Assembly (NCBI GenBank): GCA_012295275.1
Contig: CM022667.1
Span: forward strand, 4,724,708 to 4,787,207
Reading direction: 5' to 3'
Source of the DNA: Chrysomallon squamiferum
Lineage: Eukaryota; Mollusca; Gastropoda; Neomphalida; Peltospiridae
DNA: 62,500 nucleotides
The position numbers and the translations under genes are program-made. A model generated the notes under the pieces. That model was not told the DNA's origin. It saw only the letters and a program-made list of their open reading frames with translations, and made no database searches. Positions 49,601 to 61,346 of the stretch are shown one piece after another (position 1 is the stretch's first letter; each line of letters begins with the position of its first letter).

Positions 49601-50770
49601 ATAGTGTATTCAGTGTTAGTATGTTAGTTTTAAGCCTTACGCTATAGTGTATTCAGTGTTAGTATGTTAGATTTAAGCAGTACGCTATAGTGTATTCAGT
49701 GTTAGTATGTTAGATTTAAGCAGTACGCTATAGTGTATTCAGTGTTAGTATAGTTTTAAGCAGTACGCTATAGTGTATTCAGTGTTAGTATGTTAGTTTT
49801 AAGCAGTACGCTATAGTGTATTCAGTGTTAGTATAGTTTTAAGCAGTACACTATAGTGTATTCATTGTTAGTATGTTAGTTTTAAGCAGTACGCTATAGT
49901 GTATTCAGTGTTAGTATAGTTTTAAGCAGTACGCTATAGTGTATTCAGTGTTAGTATAGTTTTAAGCAGTACGCTATAGTGTATTCAGTGTTAGTATAGT
50001 TTTAAGCAGTACGCTATAGTGTATTCAGTGTTAGTATGTTAGTTTTAAGCAGTACGCTATAGTGTATTCAGTGTTAGTATAGTTTTAAGCAGTACGCTAT
50101 AGTGTATTCAGTGTTAGTATGTTAGTTTTAAGCCTTACGCTATAGTGTATTCAGTGTTAGTATGTTAGTTTTAAGCAGTACGCTATAGTGTATTCAGTGT
50201 TAGTATAGTTTTAAGCAGTACGCTATAGTTTTATTCAGTGTTAGTATAGTTTTAAGCAGTACGCTATAGTGTATTCAGTGTTAGTATAGTTTTAAGCAGT
50301 ACGCTATAGTGTATTCAGTGTTAGTATAGTTTTAAGCAGTACGCTATAGTGCATTCAGTGTTAGTATGTTAGTTTTAAGCAGTACGCTATAATGTATTCA
50401 GTGTTAGTATAGTTTTAAGCAGTACGCTATAGTGTATTCAGTGTTAGTATAGTTTTAAGCAGTACGCTGTAGTGTATTCAGTGTTAGTATAGTTTTAAGC
50501 AGTACGCTATAGTGTATTCAGTGTTAGTATAGTTTTAAGCAGTACGCTATAGTGTATTCAGTGTTAGTATGTTAGTTTTAAGCAGTACGCTATAGTGTAT
50601 TCACTGTTAGTATGTTAGTTCTAATCAGAGGTTATATTGTCTGCGAGTGTTAGTATATGTTAGATCGAAGTAGTACGTTATATTGTCTGTCAGTGATATT
50701 ATATTGTCTGGACCTGAACTCTGTATGTAAGGGCTTATAGGCGATAGTTGACAACAGTAAAATGTCAGTA
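46676..50770. repeat. Accessory block, copy B
   Basis: Homologous to copy A in its left part (46676-47375), in 47628-47805, and in its end (50620-50770, including GACAACAGTAAAATGTCAGT). Between them are an unmatched segment (about 47810-48780) and a greatly enlarged minisatellite (48790-50640). The reverse-strand frames at 47527-47865 and 47919-48227 overlap the duplicated blocks and have no recognisable domain. Confidence 0.65.
48790..50640. repeat. Large minisatellite, 40/43-bp units
   Basis: Roughly 1.8 kb of tandem units sharing the core TTTTAAGCAGTACGCTATAG followed by TGTATTCAGTGTTAGTAT. Two length classes alternate: 40 bp (GTATAGTTTTAAG) and 43 bp (GTATGTTAGTTTTAAG). Minor variants (ACTCTATAG, CCTTACGC, GTTAGATTTAAG) recur in grouped patterns, for example the alternating ACG/ACT order near 48900-49060 and again near 49230-49400, suggesting duplication of multi-unit blocks. 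The unit count is about 44, estimated from length divided by period. It is related to the short array at 42953-43245. Confidence 0.93.
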
Positions 50771-51289
50771 AAATAATAATAAGAATAATAATAAGAATAA
50801 TTTAAATCAGTAAATAAAGAAGTAACTAAATAAAAGTAAAAAATAACAAACAAAGAAAAGAAAGAACAAGAAATAAATAAAAAGCTAAAACAATAGAAAA
50901 TAAAGAAATAAAGAAATAAAATCAATGGAAATAAAATTATTGAAGTCAATGTATGTATGTATGTATGTATTTATGTATGAGTTCATATATTCATCTATTA
51001 ATCAATCTGTCTCTTCTATATTTCCATCTCTCTAAATATCGACCTGTTTTTAAAGCCACAAAGAATAACCTCTCTCTGTTACACTAAACATTTATGTGAA
51101 AAAATGAATAATTCCTGTTCATTGTTGTGTTCGCTCTCATCTCAGTCACATAACACAAAGAGCTTATTTCACCTGGGTATAAAACACAGTCTGTGTTTCC
51201 GCAAGAGACAAATCTATGATAAATTATTTAATGTTTTGAACACTTAATAATAAAAAAATATATCAATACCGTTTGCAAGTCTGTGATTG
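50771..51289 (+). pseudogene. Orphan copy of the U11 5' flank
   Basis: The stretch from AAGTAACTAAATAAAAGTAA (about 50819) through a GTAT tract (50950-50975), GTTCATATATTCATCTATTA and a TATAAAA motif (51178-51184) is a near copy of 52146-52620, the 5' flank of U11. It ends near 51285 at GTCTGTGATTG, where U11's flank would continue to exon 1, and joins accessory block copy C instead. It is therefore a duplicated promoter region without a gene. Confidence 0.7.
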
Positions 51290-52090
51290 TTTGGTGATTT
51301 AGGTATGACACATGTAAATGCAAAATTTTTTATGTAAATATTATAATCGAAATACTTTAATAGAATTCAAATTATCAATTGGACTCCCCACAAAAACAAC
51401 AACAAGAGACAAGCGAATATACACTTCTCCAAATAGTAACAAATCTAAATAATACAGGTTTCTTCCATTTTTATAAAACGAAAACAGATCCGCAATCAAA
51501 TATCACTAATAAGATCATTATACTGGCACAGCCGAGGACAGTTGCACCGGAAGCGAACCTGTTTTTATCGCCAAATTTCAAAAGAGAAAGAAAATGAATT
51601 TTTAAGAAAATAGCGGTTGCTCTCCTTTACTCAAAAGTATCCCTTCCACAACCAGTAATAATTAGTCTTGATCTTTTCTAGAACTGTTATGATCATTTTA
51701 TAGCTGGACTGAGTGATGAGAAGTCTGTCACAGAAACCTTTGCAAGTAACCTTTACTCTAGAACTGAACATCATCATAGCAACAGAAAAACACAAAATGA
51801 ATCAATGAACAAAAATGTCAGCCATATATAATGGTTGGATATTTTATTATTTCATCATGTTTAGGTTTCATGTCAAGCGCACTGGGTCATCTAGTTGAGT
51901 GCTTACTGTTAATACTCGTGTTATTCGTGTTATTCGTATGAATCATTATTTCCACAGATCGATTTATTTCGGCCATCAGGTTTACGGTTGATGTGGAAAC
52001 GTTTAACTTAGTAGAGAAATATGTATTTTTTAGGATAAGATACAGCTGATTAAATTTGTTTTTTTATATTTACTTTGGTATTCTTGTTAG
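51290..52090. repeat. Accessory block, copy C (internally deleted)
   Basis: The left part (51290-51915) matches copies A and B; then sequence jumps at ACTGTTAATACTCGTGTTATTCG to the right-hand part matching 43368-43480 in copy A. The minisatellite and middle segments are missing. A 72-codon frame (51379-51597) overlaps the block but is not conserved in copy B. Confidence 0.65.
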
Positions 52091-52693
52091 TACAAAATAA
52101 GTAAAAATAAATAAATAAATAAATAAATAATTTAAATAACTAAATAAAGAAGTAACTAAATAAAAGTAAAAAATAACAAAGAAAGAAAAGAAAAAACAAG
52201 AAAAAACAATAAATAAATAAAAAGCTAAAACAACAGAAAATAAAGAAATAAAGAAATAAAATCAATGAAAATAAAATTATTGAAGTCAATGTATGTATAT
52301 ATGTATGTATTTATGTATGAGTTCATATATTCATCTATTAATCAATCTGTCTCTTCTATATTTCTATCTCTCTAAATATCGACCTGTTTTTAAAGCCACA
52401 AAGAATAACCTCCCTCTGTTACACTAAACATTTATGTGAAAAAAATGAATAATTACTGTTCATTGTTGTGTTCGCTCTCATCTCCGTCACATAACACAAA
52501 GAGCTTACTTTACCTGGGTATAAAACATAGTCTGTGTTTCCGCAAGAGACAAATCTCTGATAAATTATTTAATGTTTTGAACACCTAGTAATACAAAAAT
52601 ATTTCAATACCGTTTGCAAGTCTGTCATTGTTCAGTTTTTACTGTTAGAATCAGGTAGACTAGAAACTCGGTAAAAAGAAGAAAGATAAAAAA
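52091..52693. other. 5' flank of U11
   Basis: TAAA repeats, A-rich sequence, a short GTAT tract, then the conserved 5' flank. Nearly duplicated at 50819-51285. No gene seen. Confidence 0.6.
52519..52525 (+). promoter_or_regulatory. Candidate TATA box of U11
   Basis: TATAAAA in TACCTGGGTATAAAACATAG, 175 nt before the ATG. Confidence 0.5.
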
Positions 52694-54744
52694 ATGCAGT
52701 ACAGGACATGTTTGTTTTTACAGGCTGTTGTCTCATCACTTGTAACTGCATTACCGAGGTAAGTGTGTAGTACTTTTATTTTATTTAAATCTTGTACAAA
52801 TACACATTCATACACTTTCTGTCTGTCTGTACTTTCCTGTCTCTCTCCTTGACTCCTGGCTTTCTATCCTCTCTTTTGACATGTCTACAGCAGATTTTAT
52901 TGAGATTGATTTTTTCTATTCTATTTATAGTTACTGTAGTTTTATTATTTTATTATTAACTGGTCACATTTAGCTGTGATATCAATCAGTTTTCTGAGTG
53001 GATCATCAATCACGACTTTGATGATGTTGTCGCCTCTGACATCCTCCTGGAATCCCTCACCAACGTCATAAACCTCGAACAGTGTGCAAACGAATGCGCC
53101 AGAAATATCAAGTGCCTCTCATTTTCGTATAACGAAAAACATATCTGTCATTTGCATAATGACAGATATTCGAAGAACGTCAGTTATGAGTTTGCTGCAG
53201 GATGGATCTACTATTCATACGTCGGTATGTTTCTTTATTCATATTTTTTAAACTCTAAACATTCTTAGAAATAATAAAAATGTTGAAGTATCTCAAGAAA
53301 TTAGAAAATGGATCTGATTAAGTTGTTTTAAAGATAAAATACATTTTTTTTCAAAAGAAATCGTATATTTTCAGTCTCACAAGTATGAAAACGTCCTGTA
53401 TTTTCAGTCTCACAAATATAAAAAAATTCCTCCATTTTCAGTCTCAGAAATACAAAATACTATATTTTGAGTCTCCCACGTAAAAATAAATAACGGTATA
53501 AAAATAAACATATTTAAAAAGATTCCATATTTCGAATCTCGTAAATATTTAAAATGTTCTACATTTTCAGTGTCGCAAGGACAAAATTAATTCTGTAAAT
53601 TCAGTCTCACAAATAAATAAAAAGTACCTTATTTTAAGACACTTATATATGAAAAGATCATATATGTTCATTTTCGGAAGATCCCCCAAAAAACAAACAA
53701 TAATGCTACATTTTCACTCACACAAGTATAAAAAATCCAACATGTTCAGTTTCACGAATACAAAAAGTCCTATATTTTCAGGACACTGTCCTACTGGAAA
53801 TGGCTACATCTTCCTTAAGAACATTGACGTGTGTTTCAAGATTGTCAACATCAGAACAAACTGGCATGAAGCTCGTGACTTTTGTAGCAAGTCACGTGAC
53901 AGATTGATCGTCCTAGACACGGATGAGAAAAATACAGCTTTTAGCAATTACGTGAACAAAGCAACAGGTTAATATCATCATCATCACCATCGTCATATTC
54001 ATCATTAGTTATACAAACAACAATTCATTTCGTTTTTCATCATTGCATATTTATATTTATCATCATAATCATCATCATCACACCCATCATCATATTCATC
54101 AGTATTTATACTAATAACAGCTATTGTCATGTCTTTCATCATTGCATAATACATTCATTAGCATAGTCATCGTCTTGTTATCCTCATCTTAGGGATCAAA
54201 GGTGTGGTTGGTAGAAATGTTTCCTCATCAAAGAATTTTGTGGTAATAATGAGGAAAGAGTATAAAAACTAAAAATAAAAATAAAATAAAATAAAATAAA
54301 ATCAGTAAATAAATAAATACATAAATAAATAAATAAAGTTAAATTAAATAAATAAAGTTAAATTAAATTAAAAAGGACAGCTGCTCGTTGTTACAAAACA
54401 TTTCTCGTTGCAGCTGATTTGTTGAAAATGAAACACAATTTCACACAACCAACTCAAAGTTTAACCATCTTATAATCACGATATTCACTCATTTTTAAAT
54501 CTGTGCATTTTTGTTGTATTTTTCAGGTGGTAAATACATCCATATTGGACTGAGTGATGAACAGACGGAAGGAAAGTTTGTTTGGGAGAATGGAAAAAAA
54601 CTTGCATTTTCTAAGTGGAGAAATAGGGAACCTGACAATTATGGAGGAACAGAGGACTGTGTGCAGCTTCAGTCACTGTACAGTGGATGGCATGATATTT
54701 CCTGCTCGAAGACCAACATATTTGTCTGCGAGAAACGAATGTGA
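52694..54744 (+). CDS. Secreted PAN-CTLD lectin, unit U11
   Basis: Exons 52694-52758, 52974-53224, 53782-53967, 54527-54744 encode 239 aa. The signal peptide ends TALPS (Leu to Pro), and Arg-Phe before SK is Arg-Tyr in the PAN module. Exon 2 begins CDINQFSEW as in U1 but continues NLEQCANEC as in U4, so it is a mosaic within one exon. The CTLD has NIRTNWHEARDFC, all six cysteines and EPD at 202-204, but WHD instead of WND at 222-224. The NREPDN phrase also differs from the NGEPDN of U2, U4 and U7. Polyadenylation signal at 54828-54833. Intact frame; calcium binding may be altered by the N to H change. Confidence 0.87.
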
Positions 54745-56763
54745 TTATTTCTGTTTTAATGTTCTTGAAATAACAACAGAAATGAGAATCATAATTATAT
54801 TCATGTTTGATTTGACAAAGCTCTATCAATAAAAATTAGACTAAGATTAACTTTGCTTTTTGCTAAATTTTGTTTTCATAATATCAAAAAGACATGATCC
54901 TAATATTTTTATCTCTACCACTACTACTACCACTACAATCACATTTACTATTATGAACATCATCATCATTATGATCATCATCATGATCATCATCATGATC
55001 ATCATCATGATCATCATTATTACTATTAAAGCTTCTACATGGAAAAAAGTCGTAAACAAAACAGTCACATCAAATTAACACGAAGAAATAATAATTAAAA
55101 AAGATAAAAAAGGAAAATGTAGAAAAAAGTCAAATGTAAAGTGAATTTTAACGAAGAAAAGAACAACGTAATAATTTATTTTCAGACAGCAACAATGAAA
55201 ATAACTGAAAGAATCAACCGTCAAATTTCTGTAGATGATAGTATCCAGCTGTTCGATTATTATACATCATATTTTTATTTTACTTCTTTTTTTTGTCAGT
55301 TCACTCTTCAATACAACAAGAACAACAACAAAAAAATGAATAAAATAAATAAAATAAAATAAGATAAAATAAACAAAAATAAAAATAAAAATCGAAGCTC
55401 CCAAGGAGAACCACAAACAAAAAATTGAAAAATAAATAAAAATAATATAAAAAAAAAAAAAAAAAAAAAAAATCAATAGTAATAAAAAAATAAAAATACA
55501 AACAACAACAACAACAAAAAATGAAAGAAAGAAAGAAAAAAAAACGATTTGGTATCAGGTGATAGAAACAGATATTTAAGTAATTTACGTGTTTCTTTTC
55601 TAGTGTTTCATACACTGAAAACATACATTTTTCTGTGTTTAGAAAAGAGCTGATAATTACAGTGGTGTGTTCTATGCGAATCTACTGGGATCTGGAAACT
55701 AGTTCTTTATAGTTTTCCTTCGTCATAGCACTCACTGAAATAAACGCAACTATGTGCAACCTTTTCCAGGTCCGCCTGAACAACACTGAAAAATATATTT
55801 TATTTTATTCCTTTGAAGGAATCCTGATATGACTTTATTTACTTCAGATTACTACGTTCGTTTTTAATAACTCCTTTTATTATGACGTCATTATCGATTA
55901 GCTGAATATTTTTGTTTTTAAATATTTTACTTACGTTTTACTTACGCTGGTTCAAATGGAATACACCCTAAAACAATCGTTGAGCTCGTGTTAATTTTCT
56001 TTCAACAGAATACAACTTTGTCTCTCTTTCCCAACAAAGATGAATTATTTATACTGTGTACAGGGAACAATGAATAAAATATGTTGACTGATCAGATACG
56101 GTTACATCAGAAAACAAGAATCGTTTTTGTTTTCTCTGTTCAACAACTGGAATGGGAATACTTTCTACGCAATACAGAGAAATAACACAACAGAGCGCTC
56201 TTCTAAAGAACTAAATTATTAAAACAATAAAGGGAGTTCACAGTAGATACACTAAGTGTTAAACAAACAAAAACAAAATAAGCACAGAATTAAGAGAGAG
56301 ATAAGTGTATCGTTTGAAAGGTTACAAATTTAACTAAGGGATGTATCTGAGTATATTTCTTTTTTCACTTTCTATGTGATTGTAACTTGAGTATTTTTCT
56401 TCTGGCTTTTTTCTTTACTTTTACTTTTATCTGTCAGTGCGGCTGCGCATACAGACGACAGAAAATGAAGTCATCAATTTTCTCCCAGTAGAACCTTCCC
56501 TGTCTTTCTCGATTATTATAGACGTTTTTAGACAAAATTATATACATATGTGAAATTAGATTTGTTTTCACTATTATTTTATCTGCCTTCACTAGGTTGG
56601 ACCGTTATTCAGACACTGGTAAATGTTCTAGTAACTGTTTTATCATTTTTCTCTACGGTTTGAACATGTGCTTTAGATTTTCCATGCCTGTCCTATGACC
56701 ATATTAAACAGAAATTTGGATATAGAGAGTTTATTCGCGTCTATGTATCTGTCTTTTTGTCTG

Positions 56764-56862
<99 letters not shown>

Positions 56863-56865
56863 CTC
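56764..56865. repeat. (ATCT)n microsatellite
   Basis: ATCT tract followed by a short CT run, homologous to the tract upstream of U5. Confidence 0.94.
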
Positions 56866-57097
56866 TCTCTCTCTCTTTATCTATCTATCTATCTAGCTGT
56901 CTCTATGTATTCATCCATTAATCCATCTATCTCTTCTATAGTTCTGTATCTGTATCTGTCGACCAGTTTTTAAAGTCACAAAGCAGAACTTCTCTCTGTT
57001 ACACTAAAAATTTATGTGAAAAAATGAATAATTACTTTTCATTCTTGTGTTTGGTCTCACCTCAGTCACATAACACAAAGAGCTTACTTCATCTGGG

Positions 57098-57104
57098 TAT
57101 AAAA
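57098..57104 (+). promoter_or_regulatory. Candidate TATA box of U12
   Basis: TATAAAA in CATCTGGGTATAAAACATAG, 171 nt before the inactivated start region of U12. The promoter looks intact although the coding region is broken. Confidence 0.45.
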
Positions 57105-57268
57105 CATAGTCTGCGTTTCCGCAACCGACAAAATCTATGATAAATTATTTAATGTTTTTAACACGTAATAATAAAATAAATATTTGTATACAGTCTACAA
57201 GTCTGTCATTGTTCAGTTTTTACTGTTAGAATCAGGTAGACTGGAAAGTCGTTAAAAAGAAGGAAAAA

Positions 57269-58939
57269 ATGTAGTACGGGACATGTTTGATTTTACAGGC
57301 TGTTGTCTCATCACTTGTAACTGCTTTACTTAGGTAAGTGTGTAATAACGTTTGTTTTATTTAAACCTTGTACAACACCCACTGATACACTTTCTGTCTG
57401 TCTGTACCTTCCTCCTTTCTCTCTGTCTCTCACTCTGACTCCTGGCTTTGTATCATCTCTCTTGATATGTCTGCAGCAGATATCATTTACATATTTTTTC
57501 TATTGTATTAATAGTTACTGTTGTTTTATTATTTTATTATTAACTGGTCACATTTAGCTGTGATATCAATGAGTCCTCTAAGTGGACCATCAATCACGAC
57601 TTTGATGATGTTGTCGCCTCCTCTGACGTCCTGCTGGAATCCCTCAACAACGTCTGAAACCTCGAACAGCGCGGACACGAATGCGCCAGAAATATCAAGT
57701 GCCTCTCATTTTCGTATAACGAAAAACATATCTGTCATTTGCATAATGACAGATTTTCGAAGAACGTCACTTACGAGTTTGGTGCAGGATGGATCTACTA
57801 TTCATACGTCGGTATGTTTCTTTATTCATATTTTTTAAACTCTAAACATCGCTAGAAATAATAAAAATGTTGAAATATCTTATCTCAAGTGGACATCGAC
57901 ATATTAGGAGAAATTTAAAGAAATTAGAAAATCTATCTGATTAAGTTGTGTTAAAGATAAAATAATTTGTTTCAAAAGAAATCGTATATTTTCAGTCTCA
58001 CAAGTATAAAATATCCTGTATTCTCATTCTCAGAAATTAAAAAAATTCCTTCAATTTCAGTCTCAGAGATACAAAATACTATATTTTCAGTCTCGTAAGT
58101 AAAACTAAATGATGGTATATAGCCGAGTCTCATAAACATGTTAAAAAAGATTCGATATTTTGAATCTCGTAAATATTAAAGAAATCCTATATTCTTGGGT
58201 CGTAAATATTTAAAAATTTCAATATTTTCAGTGTCGCTAGTAAAAAAATTAATTCTCTAAATTCAGTCTCACAAATAAATCAAAAGTACCTTATTTTAAG
58301 ACACAGATATATAAAAAGATCACATATGTTCATTTTCGGAAGAAGAAGAAGAAAAAATGTTATGCTATATTTTCAGTCACACAAGTATAAAAAATCCAAC
58401 ATTTTAAGTTTCACGAATACAAAAAGTCCTATATTTTCAGGACACTGTCCTACTGGAAATGGCTACATCTTCCTTGAGAACATTGAGGTGTGTTTCAAGA
58501 TTGTCAACATAAAAAAAAACTGGCATGAAGCTCGTGACTTTTGTAGCAAGTCACGTGACAGATTGATCGTCCTCGACACGGATGAGAAAAATACAGCTTT
58601 TAGCAACTACGTGAACAAAGCAACAGGTTAATATCTTCATCATCACCATCGTCATATTCATCATTAGTTATACTAACAACAATTAATTTTTTTTTTATCA
58701 TAACATAATTATATTTATGATCATAATCATCATCATCACACCCAACATCATATTCATCTAATAACAACTATTTTCATGTCTTTCATGATTGCATAACACA
58801 TCTATTAACAAAGTCATCGTTTTGTTATCCTCATGTTAGAGATCAAAGGTGTGATTGGTAGAAATGTTTCCTCACCAAAGAATTTTGTGATAATTATAAG
58901 GAAAGAAAATAAAAAATAATGAAATAAAATAAAATAAAA

Positions 58940-58986
<47 letters not shown>

Positions 58987-59375
58987 AGTTAAATTAAATT
59001 AAAAAGGACAGCTGCTCGTTGTTACAAAAAATTTCTCGTTCCAGCTGATTTGTTGAAAATGAAACACAATTTCACACAACCAACTCAAAGTTTAACCATC
59101 TTATAATCACGATATTCACTCATTTTTAAATCTGTGCATTTTTGTTGTATTTTTCAGGTGGTAAAGACATCCATATTGGACTGACTGATGAACAGACGGA
59201 AGGAAAGTTTGTTTGGGAGAATGGAAAAAAACTTGCATTTTCTAAGTGGAACGATCGGCAACCTGACAATAATGGAGGAATAGAGGACTGTGTGCAGCTT
59301 CTTTCACCGTCCAGTTTATGGTATGATTCTCCTTGCTCGTCGACGAACATATTTGTCTGCGAGAAACGAAGGTGA
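57269..59375 (+). pseudogene. PAN-CTLD lectin pseudogene U12 (recombinant)
   Basis: All four exons and splice sites are present (57269-57333, 57558-57811, 58441-58626, 59158-59375), but codon 2 is TAG (57272-57274; CAG in U5) and codon 55 is TGA (57655-57657; TTA in U5). The conserved PAN cysteine after EQ is CGC (Arg, 57670-57672). The intact parts have QPD, WYD in place of WND, all six CTLD cysteines and a C-terminus of EKRR. The left half (5' flank to just past exon 2) follows U5, including its ACATCGCTAG marker in early intron 2; the right half from about 57930 follows U7, including the intron 2 length and 3' flank. The switch falls between 57851 and 57932. The element found in U5 intron 2 is absent. 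Polyadenylation signal at 59459-59464. A short internal start would lack the signal peptide, so secretion is unlikely. Confidence 0.85.
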
Positions 59376-60534
59376 TTATTTCTCTTTTAATGTTCCTGAA
59401 GAAACAACCGAAATGTGGAACATAATTATATTAATTTTTGTATTTGCGAAGCTGCATGAATAAAAATTACTTTGAGGTTTACTTTTGTTTTTTTCTCAAT
59501 TTTACTTAAATGTTACCTACGATAGTTCAGATGGAATACACCCTAAAACAATCGTTGAGGTCGTGTTAATTTTCTTTCAACCGAATACAACTTTGTTTCT
59601 CTTTCCCAACAGAGATGAATTATTTAAACTGTTTATAGGGAACAATGAATAAAATATGTTGGTTGTTCAGAGACGTTTACATCAGAAAACAAGAATCGTG
59701 TTTTTTGTGTAGGCAAGACAACTGGAATGGGAATACTTTGTACGCAAAACAGAGAAATAACACTTCAGAAGGCTCTTGGAAAGAACTAAATTATTAAAGG
59801 GATAATGAGGGTTCAAAGTAGGTACACTAAAGGTTAAACAAACAAAAACAAAACAAGCAGAGAATTAAGAGAGAGATAAGCGTTTCGTTTGAACGATTAG
59901 AAAATTAACTAAGCGTTGTAACTAAGTGTATGTCTTTTTCACTTTCTATGTGATTGTAACTTGAGTATTTTTCTTCTGGCTTTTTTCTTTAATTTTACTT
60001 TTATGAATGAACCCATCGATATTCTCCTAATAGAACCTTCTCGATTATTATAGACGTTTTTTGACAAAATTATGTACGAATGGGCAATTAGATTTTTTCA
60101 TTATTATTATTTTATCTCCCTTCACTAGGTTGGACCGTTATTCAGACATTGGTAAATGTTCTAGTAACTCTGTTTTATCATTTTTCTCTACGGTTTGGAC
60201 ATGTGCTTTAGATTTTCTATAACTGTCCTAAGACCAGATTAAAATGAAAATGTTGACATAGAGAGTGTTTTCGCGTCTATATATATGTCTTTCTCTCCAT
60301 TTATCTATCTCTCTTTCTCTCCATTTTTCTATCTATCTATCTATCAATCTATCTATCTCTCAATCTATCTATCTATCATCTATATATCTATCTATTTATC
60401 TATCTATTCATCCATTAATCCATCTATCTTTCCTATAGTTCTAAAAATGTTGATATAGAGAGTGTATTCGCGTCTATGCATCTGTCTTTCTGTCCATCTA
60501 TGTATCTATCTCTCTATCTCTGTATATACCTATA

Positions 60535-60567
<33 letters not shown>

Positions 60568-60956
60568 GTCTGTCTTTCTGTCTGTCTGTCTCTCGTTATC
60601 TATCTATCTATCTATCTAGCTGTCTCTATGAATTCATCTATTAATCAATCTATCTCTTCTATAGTTCTGTATCTCTATCTGTGGACCAGTTTTTAAAGTC
60701 ACAAAGCAGAACTTCTCTCTGTTACACTAAACATTTATGTGAAAAAAATGAATAATTACTGTTCATTGTTGTGTTCGGTCTCAGCTCAGTCACAAGACAT
60801 TGTCTATATTTCCGAAAGAGACAAAGCTACGATAAATTATTTAATCAACACGTAATAATAAAATAAACATTTCAATATAGTCTGCAAGTCTGTCATTGTT
60901 CAGTTTTTACTGTTAGAATCAGGTAGACTAGAAACTCGGTAAAAAGAAGGAAAAAA
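59376..60956. other. Spacer from U12 to ghost unit 3
   Basis: Near-identical to 31712-33344 after U7: shortened 3' flank, conserved spacer, ATCT tracts (about 60330-60400 and 60533-60620) and a 5' flank without its TATA region. No gene seen. Confidence 0.67.
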
Positions 60957-61040
60957 ATGCATTATTATTATTAATATTATTATGATGAAGATCATTATCA
61001 TTATTATTACTATTAAAGCGGCTACAAAGAAAAAAGGTAA
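60790..61040 (+). pseudogene. Ghost unit 3: 5' flank fused to downstream repeat
   Basis: Same junction as ghost unit 2: ATG at 60957-60959, ATGCA, then ATT/ATG repeats and the GCGGCTACAAAGAAAAAAGG phrase. It shares the TATA-removing deletion with ghost 2, so both descend from one event duplicated with the U7/U12 segment. Confidence 0.73.
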
Positions 61041-61269
61041 AAACAGAACACTGACATGAAAATAACACGAGTAAATAATAATTTTAAAAAAATGATAGAA
61101 AAAAGTCAAAATGGAAAGTGAATTTTAAAGAACAGTAGAAGAACATTTTAATTTATTTTCAAAATAACCGAAAGAATCAACCGACACATTTCTGTCTATG
61201 ATAGCATCCAGCTATTCGATTATTATACACCGCATCTTTATTTTAAAATGTAAATACATTAATAATAAT

Positions 61270-61346
<77 letters not shown>

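Larger units (their letters stand above)
54745..57268. other. Spacer between U11 and U12
   Basis: U11 3' UTR, ATC/ATG repeats (54955-55020), A-rich tracts (about 55320-55540), conserved spacer block with TGACGTCA at 55883-55890, ATCT tract (56764-56865) and the U12 5' flank. It corresponds closely to 18041-20593. No gene seen. Confidence 0.68.

Noticed and set aside
48790-50640. Possible CRISPR-like array
   Set aside because: Units are contiguous 40/43-bp tandem repeats without unique spacers, in an intron-bearing eukaryotic sequence.
59126-59350. Reverse-strand frames opposite exon 4 (also 3376, 37457, 46105)
   Set aside because: Antisense shadows of the CTLD exon with no recognisable features.
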